NCBI GenBank assembly: GCA_049366695.1
Contig: JBMNCR010000089.1
Coordinates: 27,513 to 91,512 of the forward strand
Length of the DNA stretch: 64,000 nt
Direction: 5' to 3'
From: JBMNCR01 sp049366695
Lineage (GTDB): Bacteria; Bacillota; Clostridia; Eubacteriales; Alkalibacteraceae
The first letter of the stretch is position 1, and the number at the start of each line of letters is the position of its first letter. The notes below the pieces were generated by a model. That model searched no databases and had not been told where the DNA came from. It saw only the letters and a program-made list of their open reading frames with translations. This document shows, piece by piece, positions 17,650 to 26,025 of the stretch. Position numbers and translations under genes: made by a program.

Positions 17650-18486
17650 ATGAATTATAATATTGTAGTAGGAAGTAGCTGTGATTTTGATGAGAATTAT
17701 GGTCAAGAAATAAATTATTCAAAAGTACCATTTACTATAACTATTGATGATGAAAACCTAGTTGACGATGAAACACTTACTGGAAAAACATTAGTTGCTA
17801 AGATGAAGGATTCTATAAATGCTATAAAAACAGCGTGTCCCTCTCCAAATGATTTTTTGCAAAAATATAAAGAAGCAGAGAATATTTTTGTAGTAACTAT
17901 TTCTTCAAAATTAAGTGGTACATATAATAGTGCAGTAACTGCTAAGAATATGTATCTAGAACAATTTGAAGATAAAGTTATTCATGTTTTTGATTCTTTA
18001 AGTGCTGCTATAGGGGAAACAATGATAGTTATTAAAATAAAGGAATTAATTGATGATAATAATTCAGTTAAAGAAATTGTGGAACATGTAGATAATTATA
18101 TAAATGAATTAAAGACTATTTTCGTATTAGAAAATCTAGATAATCTTATAAAGAATGGAAGAATGAATAGACTAAAAGGAAAATTTGCTCAGTTTCTTCA
18201 TATAAAACCAATATTATCTGATGATGGTAGTGGTGAAATAAAGATGTTAGATAAATCTAGAGGGACAAAAAGTGCGCTAAAAAAACTTGTTGACAATATT
18301 GAGATTCAAGGAGTAGTACACGAAAACAAAAAAATTGGTATTGTGCACTGCAATGCCCCTGAAAAAGCAAAATACGTAAAAAAATTGATAGAAGAAAGAT
18401 ATGTTTTTAAAGAAATTATTATTGCTGAAGCAAATGGGCTAAGCGCAGTATATGCTGATGATGGTGGGATAATTGTAGCTTATTAA
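17650..18486 (+). CDS. DegV family protein, second paralogue
   Basis: 278 residues. It begins NYNIVVGSSCDFDENY rather than the usual TDSxxDL form and keeps TISSKLSGTYNSAVTA, the FVLENLDNLIKNGRMNRLKG segment in place of HRGGRL, and the C-terminal lid. A fatty-acid-binding role is inferred by family. It differs enough from the DegV at 15.0 kb to suggest another ligand preference. The ATG follows AAGGAGGG; an upstream in-frame ATG lacks a site. A terminator follows. Confidence 0.85.
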   Translation: MNYNIVVGSSCDFDENYGQEINYSKVPFTITIDDENLVDDETLTGKTLVAKMKDSINAIKTACPSPNDFLQKYKEAENIFVVTISSKLSGTYNSAVTAKNMYLEQFEDKVIHVFDSLSAAIGETMIVIKIKELIDDNNSVKEIVEHVDNYINELKTIFVLENLDNLIKNGRMNRLKGKFAQFLHIKPILSDDGSGEIKMLDKSRGTKSALKKLVDNIEIQGVVHENKKIGIVHCNAPEKAKYVKKLIEERYVFKEIIIAEANGLSAVYADDGGIIVAY

Positions 18487-18543
18487 TACAAATATAATTG
18501 TTTTAGTTATAAAGAAACATTAAAAATTATAAGTAAAATTGAA

Positions 18544-18568
18544 ACTTCTAGAATACTAGAAGTTTTTT
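18544..18568 (+). terminator. Terminator of the second degV
   Basis: An 8-bp stem (18544-18551 with 18556-18563), loop AATA, then six T. Confidence 0.8.
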
Positions 18569-18687
18569 AGTGAAAAGGAATATAACTTATAGGATTACTT
18601 TTTAATGTTCTTCTAATATAATTTAAAGAGTAAGTTAATTTATTTAAAATACAATTAAATAAATTAAAAGTCTTTGGAGGCATGGTT

Positions 18688-19356
18688 ATGAAAATTACTT
18701 TAGAGCAAGTTGAAGCTCTACGAAAAAAAATCTATTGTGATTATCAAACAGCAGAAAAAGCACTGAGAAAATCAAAAGGGAAAATCGATGATGCTGTCTT
18801 ATATTTGAAAAAGAAAAAGAATAGTAGATCAAAGAAAGCTTTTATAGAAATTGAACTGATATTGAACAAAATTTTGAGCTATAATTTAATAGTTTATAAA
18901 AATGAAAAAATATTGTTTAATTTTCCTATATTTTTAATCGTATTAGTGATTTGGGTTTTGAATATACCATTCCCAGCTTTATTTGTAATATTGATTTCTG
19001 TAATTTTATGTGATTATAACTTTGAGATAATCAATAAGCTAGAAGACGATACTTTTAGTTTTAAAAAGTATATGAAACGAAAAGATAATAACTATTATAA
19101 GAAATCAAATAGTGATGAAGAACAAAAAAATTATGAAGAAGAAATTAATGATAATAAAGAGAACTCTATATACAATGAAAAAAATAATTCTAGTATAAAT
19201 ATTAATAGGAATTTTGGAGAAACACAAATTAAGAATGAAGATAGGTTTGTTGATGAAGATTCAAAAAATATTATGGAGCAAGAATTATTTACTGATAGTA
19301 AAAAAATTAAATATGACGACGATGATGATGGTTTTAATGAAATTATAATCGAATAA
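18688..19356 (+). CDS. DUF4342/UBA-like N-terminal domain membrane protein
   Basis: 222 residues. Residues 1-45 form a UBA/TS-N-like three-helix module (TLEQVEALRKKIYCDYQTAE ... KGKIDDAVLYLKKK) as in EF-Ts and DUF4342 proteins. A hydrophobic hairpin spans about residues 70-110 and resembles two membrane helices. The tail is a long acidic, Asn/Lys-rich low-complexity segment ending in a run of Asp. ATG 18688 has TGGAGG eight bases upstream; ATG 18682 is too close to it. It lies 17 bases before a response regulator and is probably cotranscribed with it. Role unknown; a sensor-associated membrane protein is a guess. Confidence 0.7.
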   Translation: MKITLEQVEALRKKIYCDYQTAEKALRKSKGKIDDAVLYLKKKKNSRSKKAFIEIELILNKILSYNLIVYKNEKILFNFPIFLIVLVIWVLNIPFPALFVILISVILCDYNFEIINKLEDDTFSFKKYMKRKDNNYYKKSNSDEEQKNYEEEINDNKENSIYNEKNNSSININRNFGETQIKNEDRFVDEDSKNIMEQELFTDSKKIKYDDDDDGFNEIIIE

Positions 19357-19373
19357 TTTTAGGAGGTTTTTCT

Positions 19374-20054
19374 ATGTCAAGAATACTTGTTGTTGAAGAT
19401 GAATCAAAAATAGCTAGGTTTCTTCAATTGGAATTAGAGCATGAAGGCTATCTTGTAGATTTATCATATGATGGAAGAGATGGATACGAAAAAGGAAAGT
19501 CAATAGATTATGATATTATAATACTTGATATTATGATCCCTTTATTAAGTGGTATGGAAGTATGTAGACGGTTGAGACAAGAGGGGATACATACTCCAAT
19601 AATTATGTTAACAGCTAAAGATGATATCTCTGACAAGGTTATGGGATTAGATATTGGGGCTGATGATTATATGACAAAACCTTTTGCAATAGAAGAATTA
19701 TTAGCTAGAATTAGAGTAAGTTTGAAAAGGAAAAAAGAAAAGTTGTCAGATGCAAATATATTAACAATTGGAAAACTAGTTTTAGATAAAGATCAATATA
19801 TAGTAATTTATGATGGACAGCAAATAGAGTTGACAAAAAAAGAATTTGAACTATTGGAATATCTAATGGAAAACAAAAATATTGTACTTACAAGAGATAA
19901 AATTATTGAAAAAGTATGGGGATATGATTATATGGGAGAAACAAATATTACGGATGTATACATTCGTTACTTAAGAAGTAAGATAGATCAAAAATTTGAA
20001 GTTGATTTAATTAAAACTATTAGAGGGGTCGGATATCAAATAAAAGATGAATAA
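19374..20054 (+). CDS. OmpR/PhoB-family response regulator
   Basis: 226 residues. Receiver domain with acidic pocket EDE, phospho-acceptor D52 in LDIMIPLLSG, the T of MLTAKDD and the K of MTKPF. A winged-helix DNA-binding domain occupies about residues 128-226 (LTKKEFELLEYLMENKN, VWGYDYMGETNITDVYIRYL, TIRGVGYQIK). The domain pairing looks ArlR-like. It overlaps the kinase gene downstream by 8 bases, so the pair is translationally coupled. Confidence 0.93.
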   Translation: MSRILVVEDESKIARFLQLELEHEGYLVDLSYDGRDGYEKGKSIDYDIIILDIMIPLLSGMEVCRRLRQEGIHTPIIMLTAKDDISDKVMGLDIGADDYMTKPFAIEELLARIRVSLKRKKEKLSDANILTIGKLVLDKDQYIVIYDGQQIELTKKEFELLEYLMENKNIVLTRDKIIEKVWGYDYMGETNITDVYIRYLRSKIDQKFEVDLIKTIRGVGYQIKDE

Positions 20055-21519
20055 GATTATTAAAAGTCTAGTAGAAAGCATCAGAGCAGCATCTATGAAA
20101 ATAATAAATTTTTTTAATTTACCTTTCGCATTAGTTAGTAATATTAGTACAATACTTAAATTCTCTATAAAAACGAAAATTAGTTTTAACTATATAGTAC
20201 TCTACTCATGGTCATTTATTATTTCGTTAGTTATTGTATTATTAGGTTATTTTTATTACAATTCATATCAGATATCAAATAATAGTTTTAGTTATTTTGA
20301 AGAAATTCAAGATATGATAAGTAATATTGAGAGAAGTGATCAATTCAAAAATGAAGTAAAAGAATTTGCAATTGATAAAGAAGTAGAGATATCAATTTTA
20401 AGTAGTTCAAAAGAAATCATTGTAGTTACTAGTGATAGTTATGCTATTTCTAGTTATAATGATATAAAAGAATCTAATAAATTCTTTAGTGAATTTCCAG
20501 AATTTAGTTTAATTAAGTATAAAATTTTTCCAAAAACATACACTTTCTCAAATTATGATATAACTTTTTTTTATGATATTTCTGAATATATAATTAATAT
20601 AATACTTATTGGTTCATTGATGATAATAGCATATTTTTTGGGATTGATGATTATTTGGATATTCGGAAGTATGAAAATAAGGAGAGTACTAAAACCAATA
20701 ACTGAAATAACAAAATCTGCTCAAAATATAAAAGCAGAAAATCTTGATATTAGAATTGATGTTGGAGAAGCAAAATATGAGTTGAAAGATTTAGCTTTAA
20801 CAATTAATGATATGATTGATAGAATTGAAGATAGTTACGTTAAACAACAGAGGTTTGTATCAGATGTTTCTCATGAACTAAGAACACCGATTTCCGTCAT
20901 AAATGGTTATGCAAATATGTTGGATAGATGGGGAAAAGAAAACCCAAAAGTATTACAAGAATCAATCGATGCTCTTAAAAATGAAGCTAGTAATATGGGA
21001 GATTTAGTGGAAAAATTATTATTTTTAGCGCGACATGATAAAGAAACTTTAAAATATGAAATGGCTGATATAAATCTTAGTGAAATAGTTGAAGAAACCA
21101 TAAAAGAAACAGAAATGATAGATGATAGTCATGTAATAAAAAGGAAAATAGAAGAATCCCTATTTGTTTTTGGAGATTATAATAGAATAAAACAAGTAAT
21201 TAGAATATTTATGGATAATGCTCTAAAGTATACTCCAGAATTATCAAGCATATTTGTTAATTCATATAAAGAAAAAGACATGGCAATTATTGAAATTAGA
21301 GATTCAGGTATAGGTATATCAAAAGAGGATTTAGGTAACATATTTGATAGATTTTATAGAGCGGACGAATCTAGAACTAAAAAAACGGGAGGACATGGGT
21401 TAGGACTTAGTATTGCAAAAATAATAATACTACATCATGGTGGTAAGATAAAGGTTAGAAGTAAGTTTGGTTATGGTACTGAATTTAAGATTTATTTTCC
21501 GTCAAATAATGCACTATAA
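20047..21519 (+). CDS. Sensor histidine kinase of the ArlS type
   Basis: 490 residues. Two membrane helices (about 52-75 and 178-204) flank a roughly 100-residue extracytoplasmic sensor. HAMP domain follows (KIRRVLKPITEITKSAQNI), then the DHp box FVSDVSHELRTPISV with phospho-acceptor H276, and the ATPase with N box NALKYTP, DSGIGIS, FDRFYRADESR and GHGLGLSIAK. It autophosphorylates and passes phosphate to the response regulator encoded just upstream. The signal is unknown. The unusually long cytoplasmic N-terminal segment before the first helix (about 50 residues) is worth noting. Confidence 0.93.
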   Translation: MNKIIKSLVESIRAASMKIINFFNLPFALVSNISTILKFSIKTKISFNYIVLYSWSFIISLVIVLLGYFYYNSYQISNNSFSYFEEIQDMISNIERSDQFKNEVKEFAIDKEVEISILSSSKEIIVVTSDSYAISSYNDIKESNKFFSEFPEFSLIKYKIFPKTYTFSNYDITFFYDISEYIINIILIGSLMIIAYFLGLMIIWIFGSMKIRRVLKPITEITKSAQNIKAENLDIRIDVGEAKYELKDLALTINDMIDRIEDSYVKQQRFVSDVSHELRTPISVINGYANMLDRWGKENPKVLQESIDALKNEASNMGDLVEKLLFLARHDKETLKYEMADINLSEIVEETIKETEMIDDSHVIKRKIEESLFVFGDYNRIKQVIRIFMDNALKYTPELSSIFVNSYKEKDMAIIEIRDSGIGISKEDLGNIFDRFYRADESRTKKTGGHGLGLSIAKIIILHHGGKIKVRSKFGYGTEFKIYFPSNNAL

Positions 21520-21546
21520 GAGATTGATATATAATTTCTTATAGTG
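21512..21546. terminator. Possible terminator between kinase and TetR genes
   Basis: A 10-bp stem (21512-21521 with 21537-21546) with a 15-base loop, spanning the kinase stop codon. The T tract is weak. Confidence 0.45.
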
Positions 21547-21569
21547 TATTTATTTTAAATTTATATATG

Positions 21570-22223
21570 TTATGAAAATTTTGATAAATCGATATTTTGA
21601 CATATTTCTAATGCTTTGTTTATTTTATCATTATAAATACTTTTATCAATTCCTATATTAATTACCCAGTATCTTGTAATAAAAATTATAGATTCTTCAA
21701 AAGTAAAATCCACTTCATTGTTTAGTACACTTCTAAACATACTATTAGCTACTGCATAGGCTGTTATCCCATAGATTTTAGCGTATTTTTTTTCTAGATT
21801 TATATTATATTTTTTGAATATTGAGTAAAATTGATTTTCTATTATTTGTGAAAAACTATTAAACTTAGTAGTAATAGATAAATCAAAAGTATTTAATGTT
21901 TCCATAAAAAGCTTATTGTATATTTTGCTGGTTGAAACACATTTATATGCGAGAATTACGTGTATAAAGTGATTTAGTAACATATCATCCTTAAAAGGAA
22001 TAATCTCTTCCGATAAATCTACTACGGAAGATAACATGTCAGCGTAAATAGTGTAAGCAATCTCATCCTTATTATTGAAATAATAATAGATAAGAGGATT
22101 GTTTATTTTAGCTACTGTAGCAATGTCTCTTACAGTAATATCATTCCAATTTTTATTAAATATTATTTGTTTACATGATTCAATAATACTCTTTTTTGTT
22201 TGAATACTTTTTTTATATGCCAT
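21570..22223 (-). CDS. TetR/AcrR family transcriptional regulator
   Basis: 217 residues. N-terminal helix-turn-helix: IIESCKQIIFNKNWNDITVRDIATVAKINNPLIYYYFNNKDEIAYTIYADM, with the YYYFNNKDE recognition end typical of TetR. The C-terminal ligand and dimer domain is not informative. The ATG at 22221-22223 has GGTGAT upstream. It stands alone, without an adjacent transporter or enzyme it would obviously control; its target is unknown. Confidence 0.85.
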   Translation of the reverse strand: MAYKKSIQTKKSIIESCKQIIFNKNWNDITVRDIATVAKINNPLIYYYFNNKDEIAYTIYADMLSSVVDLSEEIIPFKDDMLLNHFIHVILAYKCVSTSKIYNKLFMETLNTFDLSITTKFNSFSQIIENQFYSIFKKYNINLEKKYAKIYGITAYAVANSMFRSVLNNEVDFTFEESIIFITRYWVINIGIDKSIYNDKINKALEICQNIDLSKFS

Positions 22224-22307
22224 ATTAATCACCAAAAACAGTATAACATAATTATCAAAATAACTCTAAGAAAATTTGAAGTTTATAATTATTTTATTTA
22301 ATGTGAA

Positions 22308-22486
22308 CACCTTAAACAAGGTAATGGTGTATATCCGAACTCCTTAGACCCCTTGGTGATGCGTTTTTGTATTTTACGCAGTAGCGGGATTATGGCATGC
22401 ATTCGACCTTCCTAGGATGATAACAAAGCAAAATACAAAAACGTATAGCATGAGGCAGATTGGGATATGCATCATTACCTTTATCA
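22308..22486 (+). ncRNA. Candidate structured RNA, 6S RNA-like rod
   Basis: Two long helices enclose a large internal bubble. The outer helix is 19 bp (22318-22336 with 22463-22481, two G-U). The inner helix is 16 bp (22360-22375 with 22430-22445, one G-U). Between them lie a 23-base strand and a 17-base strand, and a 54-base apical region caps the rod. The G-U pairs keep the helices intact. Rod, central bubble and about 180-base length fit 6S RNA, which binds RNA polymerase and templates product RNA. The 5' bubble strand contains AGACCCCUUGGUGAU, reminiscent of the E. coli 6S template region (my recollection). The strand is chosen on this basis; the minus strand would also fold. It could instead be another large RNA or a decayed inverted repeat. 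Confidence 0.5.
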
Positions 22487-22626
22487 ATAGACGGTTAAAA
22501 AAAATTCGCATTATCATGAATCGCCTATTTTTAGGTAATTGTCTATGTTTAATAATTTTCTAGGTATTTTTTTGGCACAAATTTAAATTTGAGTTTTTCA
22601 AAAATCATAGGTTAATATTTGTAATA

Positions 22627-23688
22627 TTAGTCATTTTCGTTGATTTTATTTTTATAAATATTTTGAATCTCACGAGAACTATACTCTAATACCATGCTTT
22701 TTACAAGATCTAAATGATCCAATATTATACCTAATCCATTAATAGTCGAATATTCAGGGTTTTCAACTTTTTGTGCTGTAATGCCTAATTCTGATTTTAG
22801 AAGCTTATCAATATTTTTTAACTTGCACCCTCCGCCAACTAAAGTAATACCATTTGTTAAAATGTCTGAGGCGCTTTCTGGAGGACAGTTTTCAATTACT
22901 CTTTTAATATTATTAATTATTTTATATACTGTCACTTTAATAGCTTCATATATTTCAACATTACTAATTTTAATTGAGACAGGTAACCCACTAGCAAGAT
23001 CCTGACCAACAACTTTTTTAGATTTTTCTCCATCGATTAATACGTCAGCTAGTTCTATTTTTAAACTTTCAGCAGTTAATTCACCAATTTCTACATTATA
23101 ATTTTTTTTAATGTATTGTATTATGTCTAAATCTATATCATATCCACCTATTTTTATAGATTCTTCTGCTAAAATTCCGCCTAATGCTATAGCGGCTACA
23201 TTTGTAGTACCTCCTCCTATATCTACAATAAATGAAATATTTGGGCTATTTATATTTTCACCTGTACTTATCGCATCTGCGATAACATCTTTAACTAAAA
23301 CAACTTTTTTTGCTCCGGATTCGTTGATGACTTCTTCAATTCCTCTTGTTTCTACTTGAGTTATATTATTTGGGACTCCAACTAAAACATTAGATTTAGT
23401 AAAGATTTTTGAAAATTTTTTACCTTCTTTTGTTTTTTCAATAATCATTTTTAACATTTTTATTGCAATATCAAATTTATCAATACTACCAAATTTCAAA
23501 GGTCTAATTATTTTTATATTAGTAGGAGTTTTGCCTGTCATTTTTTGTGCTTCATTGCCAACAGTTAAAATTTTTTTTGAATTTATATCAATTGCTACCA
23601 CAGATGGTTGCTCAAATATTATGCCGTTTCCTTTAGTAAATATTAATGTGTTAGATGTACCAAAATCTATAGCAATAAGTTTAGCCAT
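22627..23688 (-). CDS. MreB/Mbl-like actin homologue
   Basis: 353 residues. Phosphate 1 loop IAIDFGTSNTLIF at the N terminus, phosphate 2 VDIGGGTTNVAAIALG (about 165-180), and adenosine motif LVGGGCKLKNI near 290: the actin-fold nucleotide site is intact. MreB proteins form membrane-associated filaments that organise cell-wall elongation. It is divergent from typical MreB in several places (LFKKGE-type regions absent) and is not followed by mreC/mreD, so it is probably a solitary paralogue rather than the main mreB. The start is ATG 23688 with AAAGGGAG upstream. Confidence 0.85.
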   Translation of the reverse strand: MAKLIAIDFGTSNTLIFTKGNGIIFEQPSVVAIDINSKKILTVGNEAQKMTGKTPTNIKIIRPLKFGSIDKFDIAIKMLKMIIEKTKEGKKFSKIFTKSNVLVGVPNNITQVETRGIEEVINESGAKKVVLVKDVIADAISTGENINSPNISFIVDIGGGTTNVAAIALGGILAEESIKIGGYDIDLDIIQYIKKNYNVEIGELTAESLKIELADVLIDGEKSKKVVGQDLASGLPVSIKISNVEIYEAIKVTVYKIINNIKRVIENCPPESASDILTNGITLVGGGCKLKNIDKLLKSELGITAQKVENPEYSTINGLGIILDHLDLVKSMVLEYSSREIQNIYKNKINEND

Positions 23689-23864
23689 TTTCGTGTCTCC
23701 CTTTCAAAATATTTGTATTTATTTTTCCATATTTTTATTAACTTATTTGAAATAATTATATATTCTAAGTAAAATCTTTAAAAAAAATTTATCCAATGAT
23801 ATAATTGTTCAATAATTAGCAGAATTTTTTATATTTTATAAGTTTAGAAAAAGTGGTGATATCT

Positions 23865-24248
23865 ATGATTTATGGAAATGGAATCGATATAATTGAAATC
23901 GATAGAATAGAAAAGATAGTAAAAAGACATCCGAATTTTTTGAAGAAATACTTTAACGAAAAAGAAATAGAATATTTTAATAGAAAAAAAAATATATATG
24001 AATCAGTTGCGGGGTATTTTGCTGGTAAGGAAGCAATTTCAAAATCTATAGGTGAGGGTATAAGAGATTATAATTTAAAAGATATTGAAATTTTAAAAGA
24101 TGATCTTAACAAACCTTATGTAAAACTTCATAATAATGCTAAAACAATTGCTGAAAAAAAAGATATTAAAGAAATATTCCTCTCAATATCCCATTGTAAA
24201 GTCTATGCTGTTGCAAATGCTGTTGCTACAGTTAATATTAAAGGGTGA
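23865..24248 (+). CDS. acpS: Holo-[acyl-carrier-protein] synthase
   Basis: 127 residues, usual size. Magnesium site D of GNGIDIIEIDRI and E of FAGKEAISKSIGEGI, with the AcpS motif LSISHCKVYAVANAV near the C terminus. It transfers phosphopantetheine from CoA to apo-ACP. ATG 23865 has GTGGTGAT upstream; two GTG codons before it are in frame but lie in the ribosome site. It runs into nnrE/nnrD four bases later, a common gene order in Clostridia. Confidence 0.94.
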   Translation: MIYGNGIDIIEIDRIEKIVKRHPNFLKKYFNEKEIEYFNRKKNIYESVAGYFAGKEAISKSIGEGIRDYNLKDIEILKDDLNKPYVKLHNNAKTIAEKKDIKEIFLSISHCKVYAVANAVATVNIKG

Positions 24249-24252
24249 TATT

Positions 24253-25761
24253 ATGAATGTAGTTACAAGTGAAGAAATGAAATATCTAGATGCAGTTACT
24301 ATAGAAACTACTAAAATTTCTGCAATTCAATTAATGGAAAGGGCAGGAAAAAAGATATATGAAAGCATCTTAAGTGAAAAGAAGCCAAATGTATTATCTG
24401 ATAAATTTGTTATTGTGGCTGGTACAGGAAATAATGGTGGAGATGGCTTAGTAGTAGCGCAATATTTACATAATAATAAATTCAATGTAGAAATTGTTAT
24501 AATTGGAGATGAAACAAAATTTACTAATGAAACAAAATATAATAGAGATATGATAATTAATATGGGAATGAAAATTAATTATTTAGGTGAAAATTTTACT
24601 ATAAAACAGTTTGATAAACTTATTAATGAGGCATCAATAATCATAGATGGTATTTTTGGTATAGGTTTAAATAGAAATATTAAAAATTTATATTTTGAAT
24701 CAATAAATGTTATCAATAGTAGTAATAGTTATGTATGTAGTATCGATATTCCATCAGGGATTAGAGGAGATAATGGAAATATTGCAGGAGTGTGTGTTAA
24801 ATCAGATTACACTGTAGTTATCCAAAATCTTAAAATAGGTAATATTTTGAATGATGCCCAAGATTATCATGGGAAATATGAGATAGTGGATATTGGTATA
24901 AAAGATGATATTGTTATACAAAACAAACATTTACTAGAAGAGAAAAATATAATTAATATGTTCAAGAAAAGAAGAAAGAATACTCATAAATATCATTATG
25001 GAAGTGTATTAGTAATGGGTGGAAGTGAAGGAATGACGGGAGCGCCTTTGATGAGTGCTTATTCTGCTTTGAGAACTGGATCAGGGTTATCAACTATAGG
25101 TATAAATGAAAAATACATAAATCAAATATATAATGTTTATCCTGAATTAATGGTGAAATCATATAATCATATAAATAATTTAACGGAAATAATAAAAAAG
25201 AAACATGCTATTGCATTTGGTCCGGGTTTAGGTCGTAAAGATTATAATCATAATATATTAGAATACTTGATAGAAACAGAAATACCTTTAGTAATTGATG
25301 CAGATGGAATTTATTATTTAAAGTATCTTATGAATGAAATAAGAAACAGAGAGAAAATAATAATCACTCCTCACTATGGAGAATTGGCAATGTTGCTTGA
25401 GGTAAATATTAACTATATAAAGGATGATCCCATTAAATATACTAGTCAATTATCCAAAGAATATGGTATTACTGTTGTTTTAAAGGGTAACTGTACAATG
25501 ATTTCACATAAAGACGAGATATTTTTTAATACTTTAGGTAATCCGGGAATGGCTACTGCTGGTAGTGGAGATGTTTTGACAGGAATAATTACTAGTTTGA
25601 TAGGGCAAGGATTTGAAATTAAAAAAGCTTGTGTGGGGGGAGTGTATCTACACTCATTGGCAGGAAATATTGCAGCAGCAAAAAAAGGAGAATATTCCAT
25701 GATAGCTACTGATATAATAGAATGCTTACCATATGCTTTTAAACAATTAAATATTGGCTAA
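24253..25761 (+). CDS. nnrD/nnrE: Bifunctional NAD(P)H-hydrate epimerase / ADP-dependent dehydratase
   Basis: 502 residues, two fused domains. The N-terminal epimerase (NnrE, YjeF_N; about 1-215) has VIVAGTGNNGGDGLVVAQYL and SIDIPSGIRGDNG. The C-terminal ribokinase-fold dehydratase (NnrD; about 225-500) has VLVMGGSEGMTGAP, AFGPGLGR, VIDADG, TPHYGEL and the ATP-site motif GNPGMATAGSGDVLTG. Together they repair hydrated NADH and NADPH. ATG 24253 has GGGTGATAT upstream; the longer frame to 24136 overlaps acpS and is not needed. A terminator follows. Confidence 0.95.
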   Translation: MNVVTSEEMKYLDAVTIETTKISAIQLMERAGKKIYESILSEKKPNVLSDKFVIVAGTGNNGGDGLVVAQYLHNNKFNVEIVIIGDETKFTNETKYNRDMIINMGMKINYLGENFTIKQFDKLINEASIIIDGIFGIGLNRNIKNLYFESINVINSSNSYVCSIDIPSGIRGDNGNIAGVCVKSDYTVVIQNLKIGNILNDAQDYHGKYEIVDIGIKDDIVIQNKHLLEEKNIINMFKKRRKNTHKYHYGSVLVMGGSEGMTGAPLMSAYSALRTGSGLSTIGINEKYINQIYNVYPELMVKSYNHINNLTEIIKKKHAIAFGPGLGRKDYNHNILEYLIETEIPLVIDADGIYYLKYLMNEIRNREKIIITPHYGELAMLLEVNINYIKDDPIKYTSQLSKEYGITVVLKGNCTMISHKDEIFFNTLGNPGMATAGSGDVLTGIITSLIGQGFEIKKACVGGVYLHSLAGNIAAAKKGEYSMIATDIIECLPYAFKQLNIG

Positions 25762-25779
25762 GGAAAAAGGCGACAATGC

Positions 25780-25808
25780 AACAAGGATATTATTCCTTGT
25801 TTTTTTTA
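25780..25808 (+). terminator. Terminator of acpS-nnr operon
   Basis: An 8-bp stem AACAAGGA/TCCTTGTT (25780-25787 with 25794-25801) followed by a run of T. Confidence 0.85.
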
Positions 25809-25866
25809 TTGATTTGGAAATTTTCAGTTTGATATACTTAATGAATGTTAGTGAAGTTTCCATTTG

Positions 25867-25903
25867 GTCATCCTGAGCGAAACGTAGTGAAGTCGAAGGA
25901 TCT
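25867..25903. repeat. Short interspersed palindromic element (GAGCGAA type)
   Basis: A 37-base imperfect palindrome beginning GTCATCCTGAGCGAA and ending GTCGAAGGATCT; ATCCT...GCGA pairs with TCGA...AGGAT. From memory, sequences of this form recur as short intergenic repeats in many bacterial genomes, including Clostridia. Only one copy is in this window. It marks the left edge of the accessory island. Confidence 0.6.
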
Positions 25904-26025
25904 GTGGCTTAAAATGCAAGATATTTACTATTTGTTAAAATATCGCTAATATGACATAAAGCTAACTCTGTATTGGAAGTAATTTAAAAATCAAAGCATA
26001 AATTTGGTCTTTCTTCTTAATAAAC

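Noticed and set aside
22308..22486. tmRNA, SRP RNA or RNase P RNA
   Set aside because: No tRNA-like ends, no SRP helix 8 tetraloop signature and no P4-type conserved core; the single long rod with a central bubble fits 6S better.
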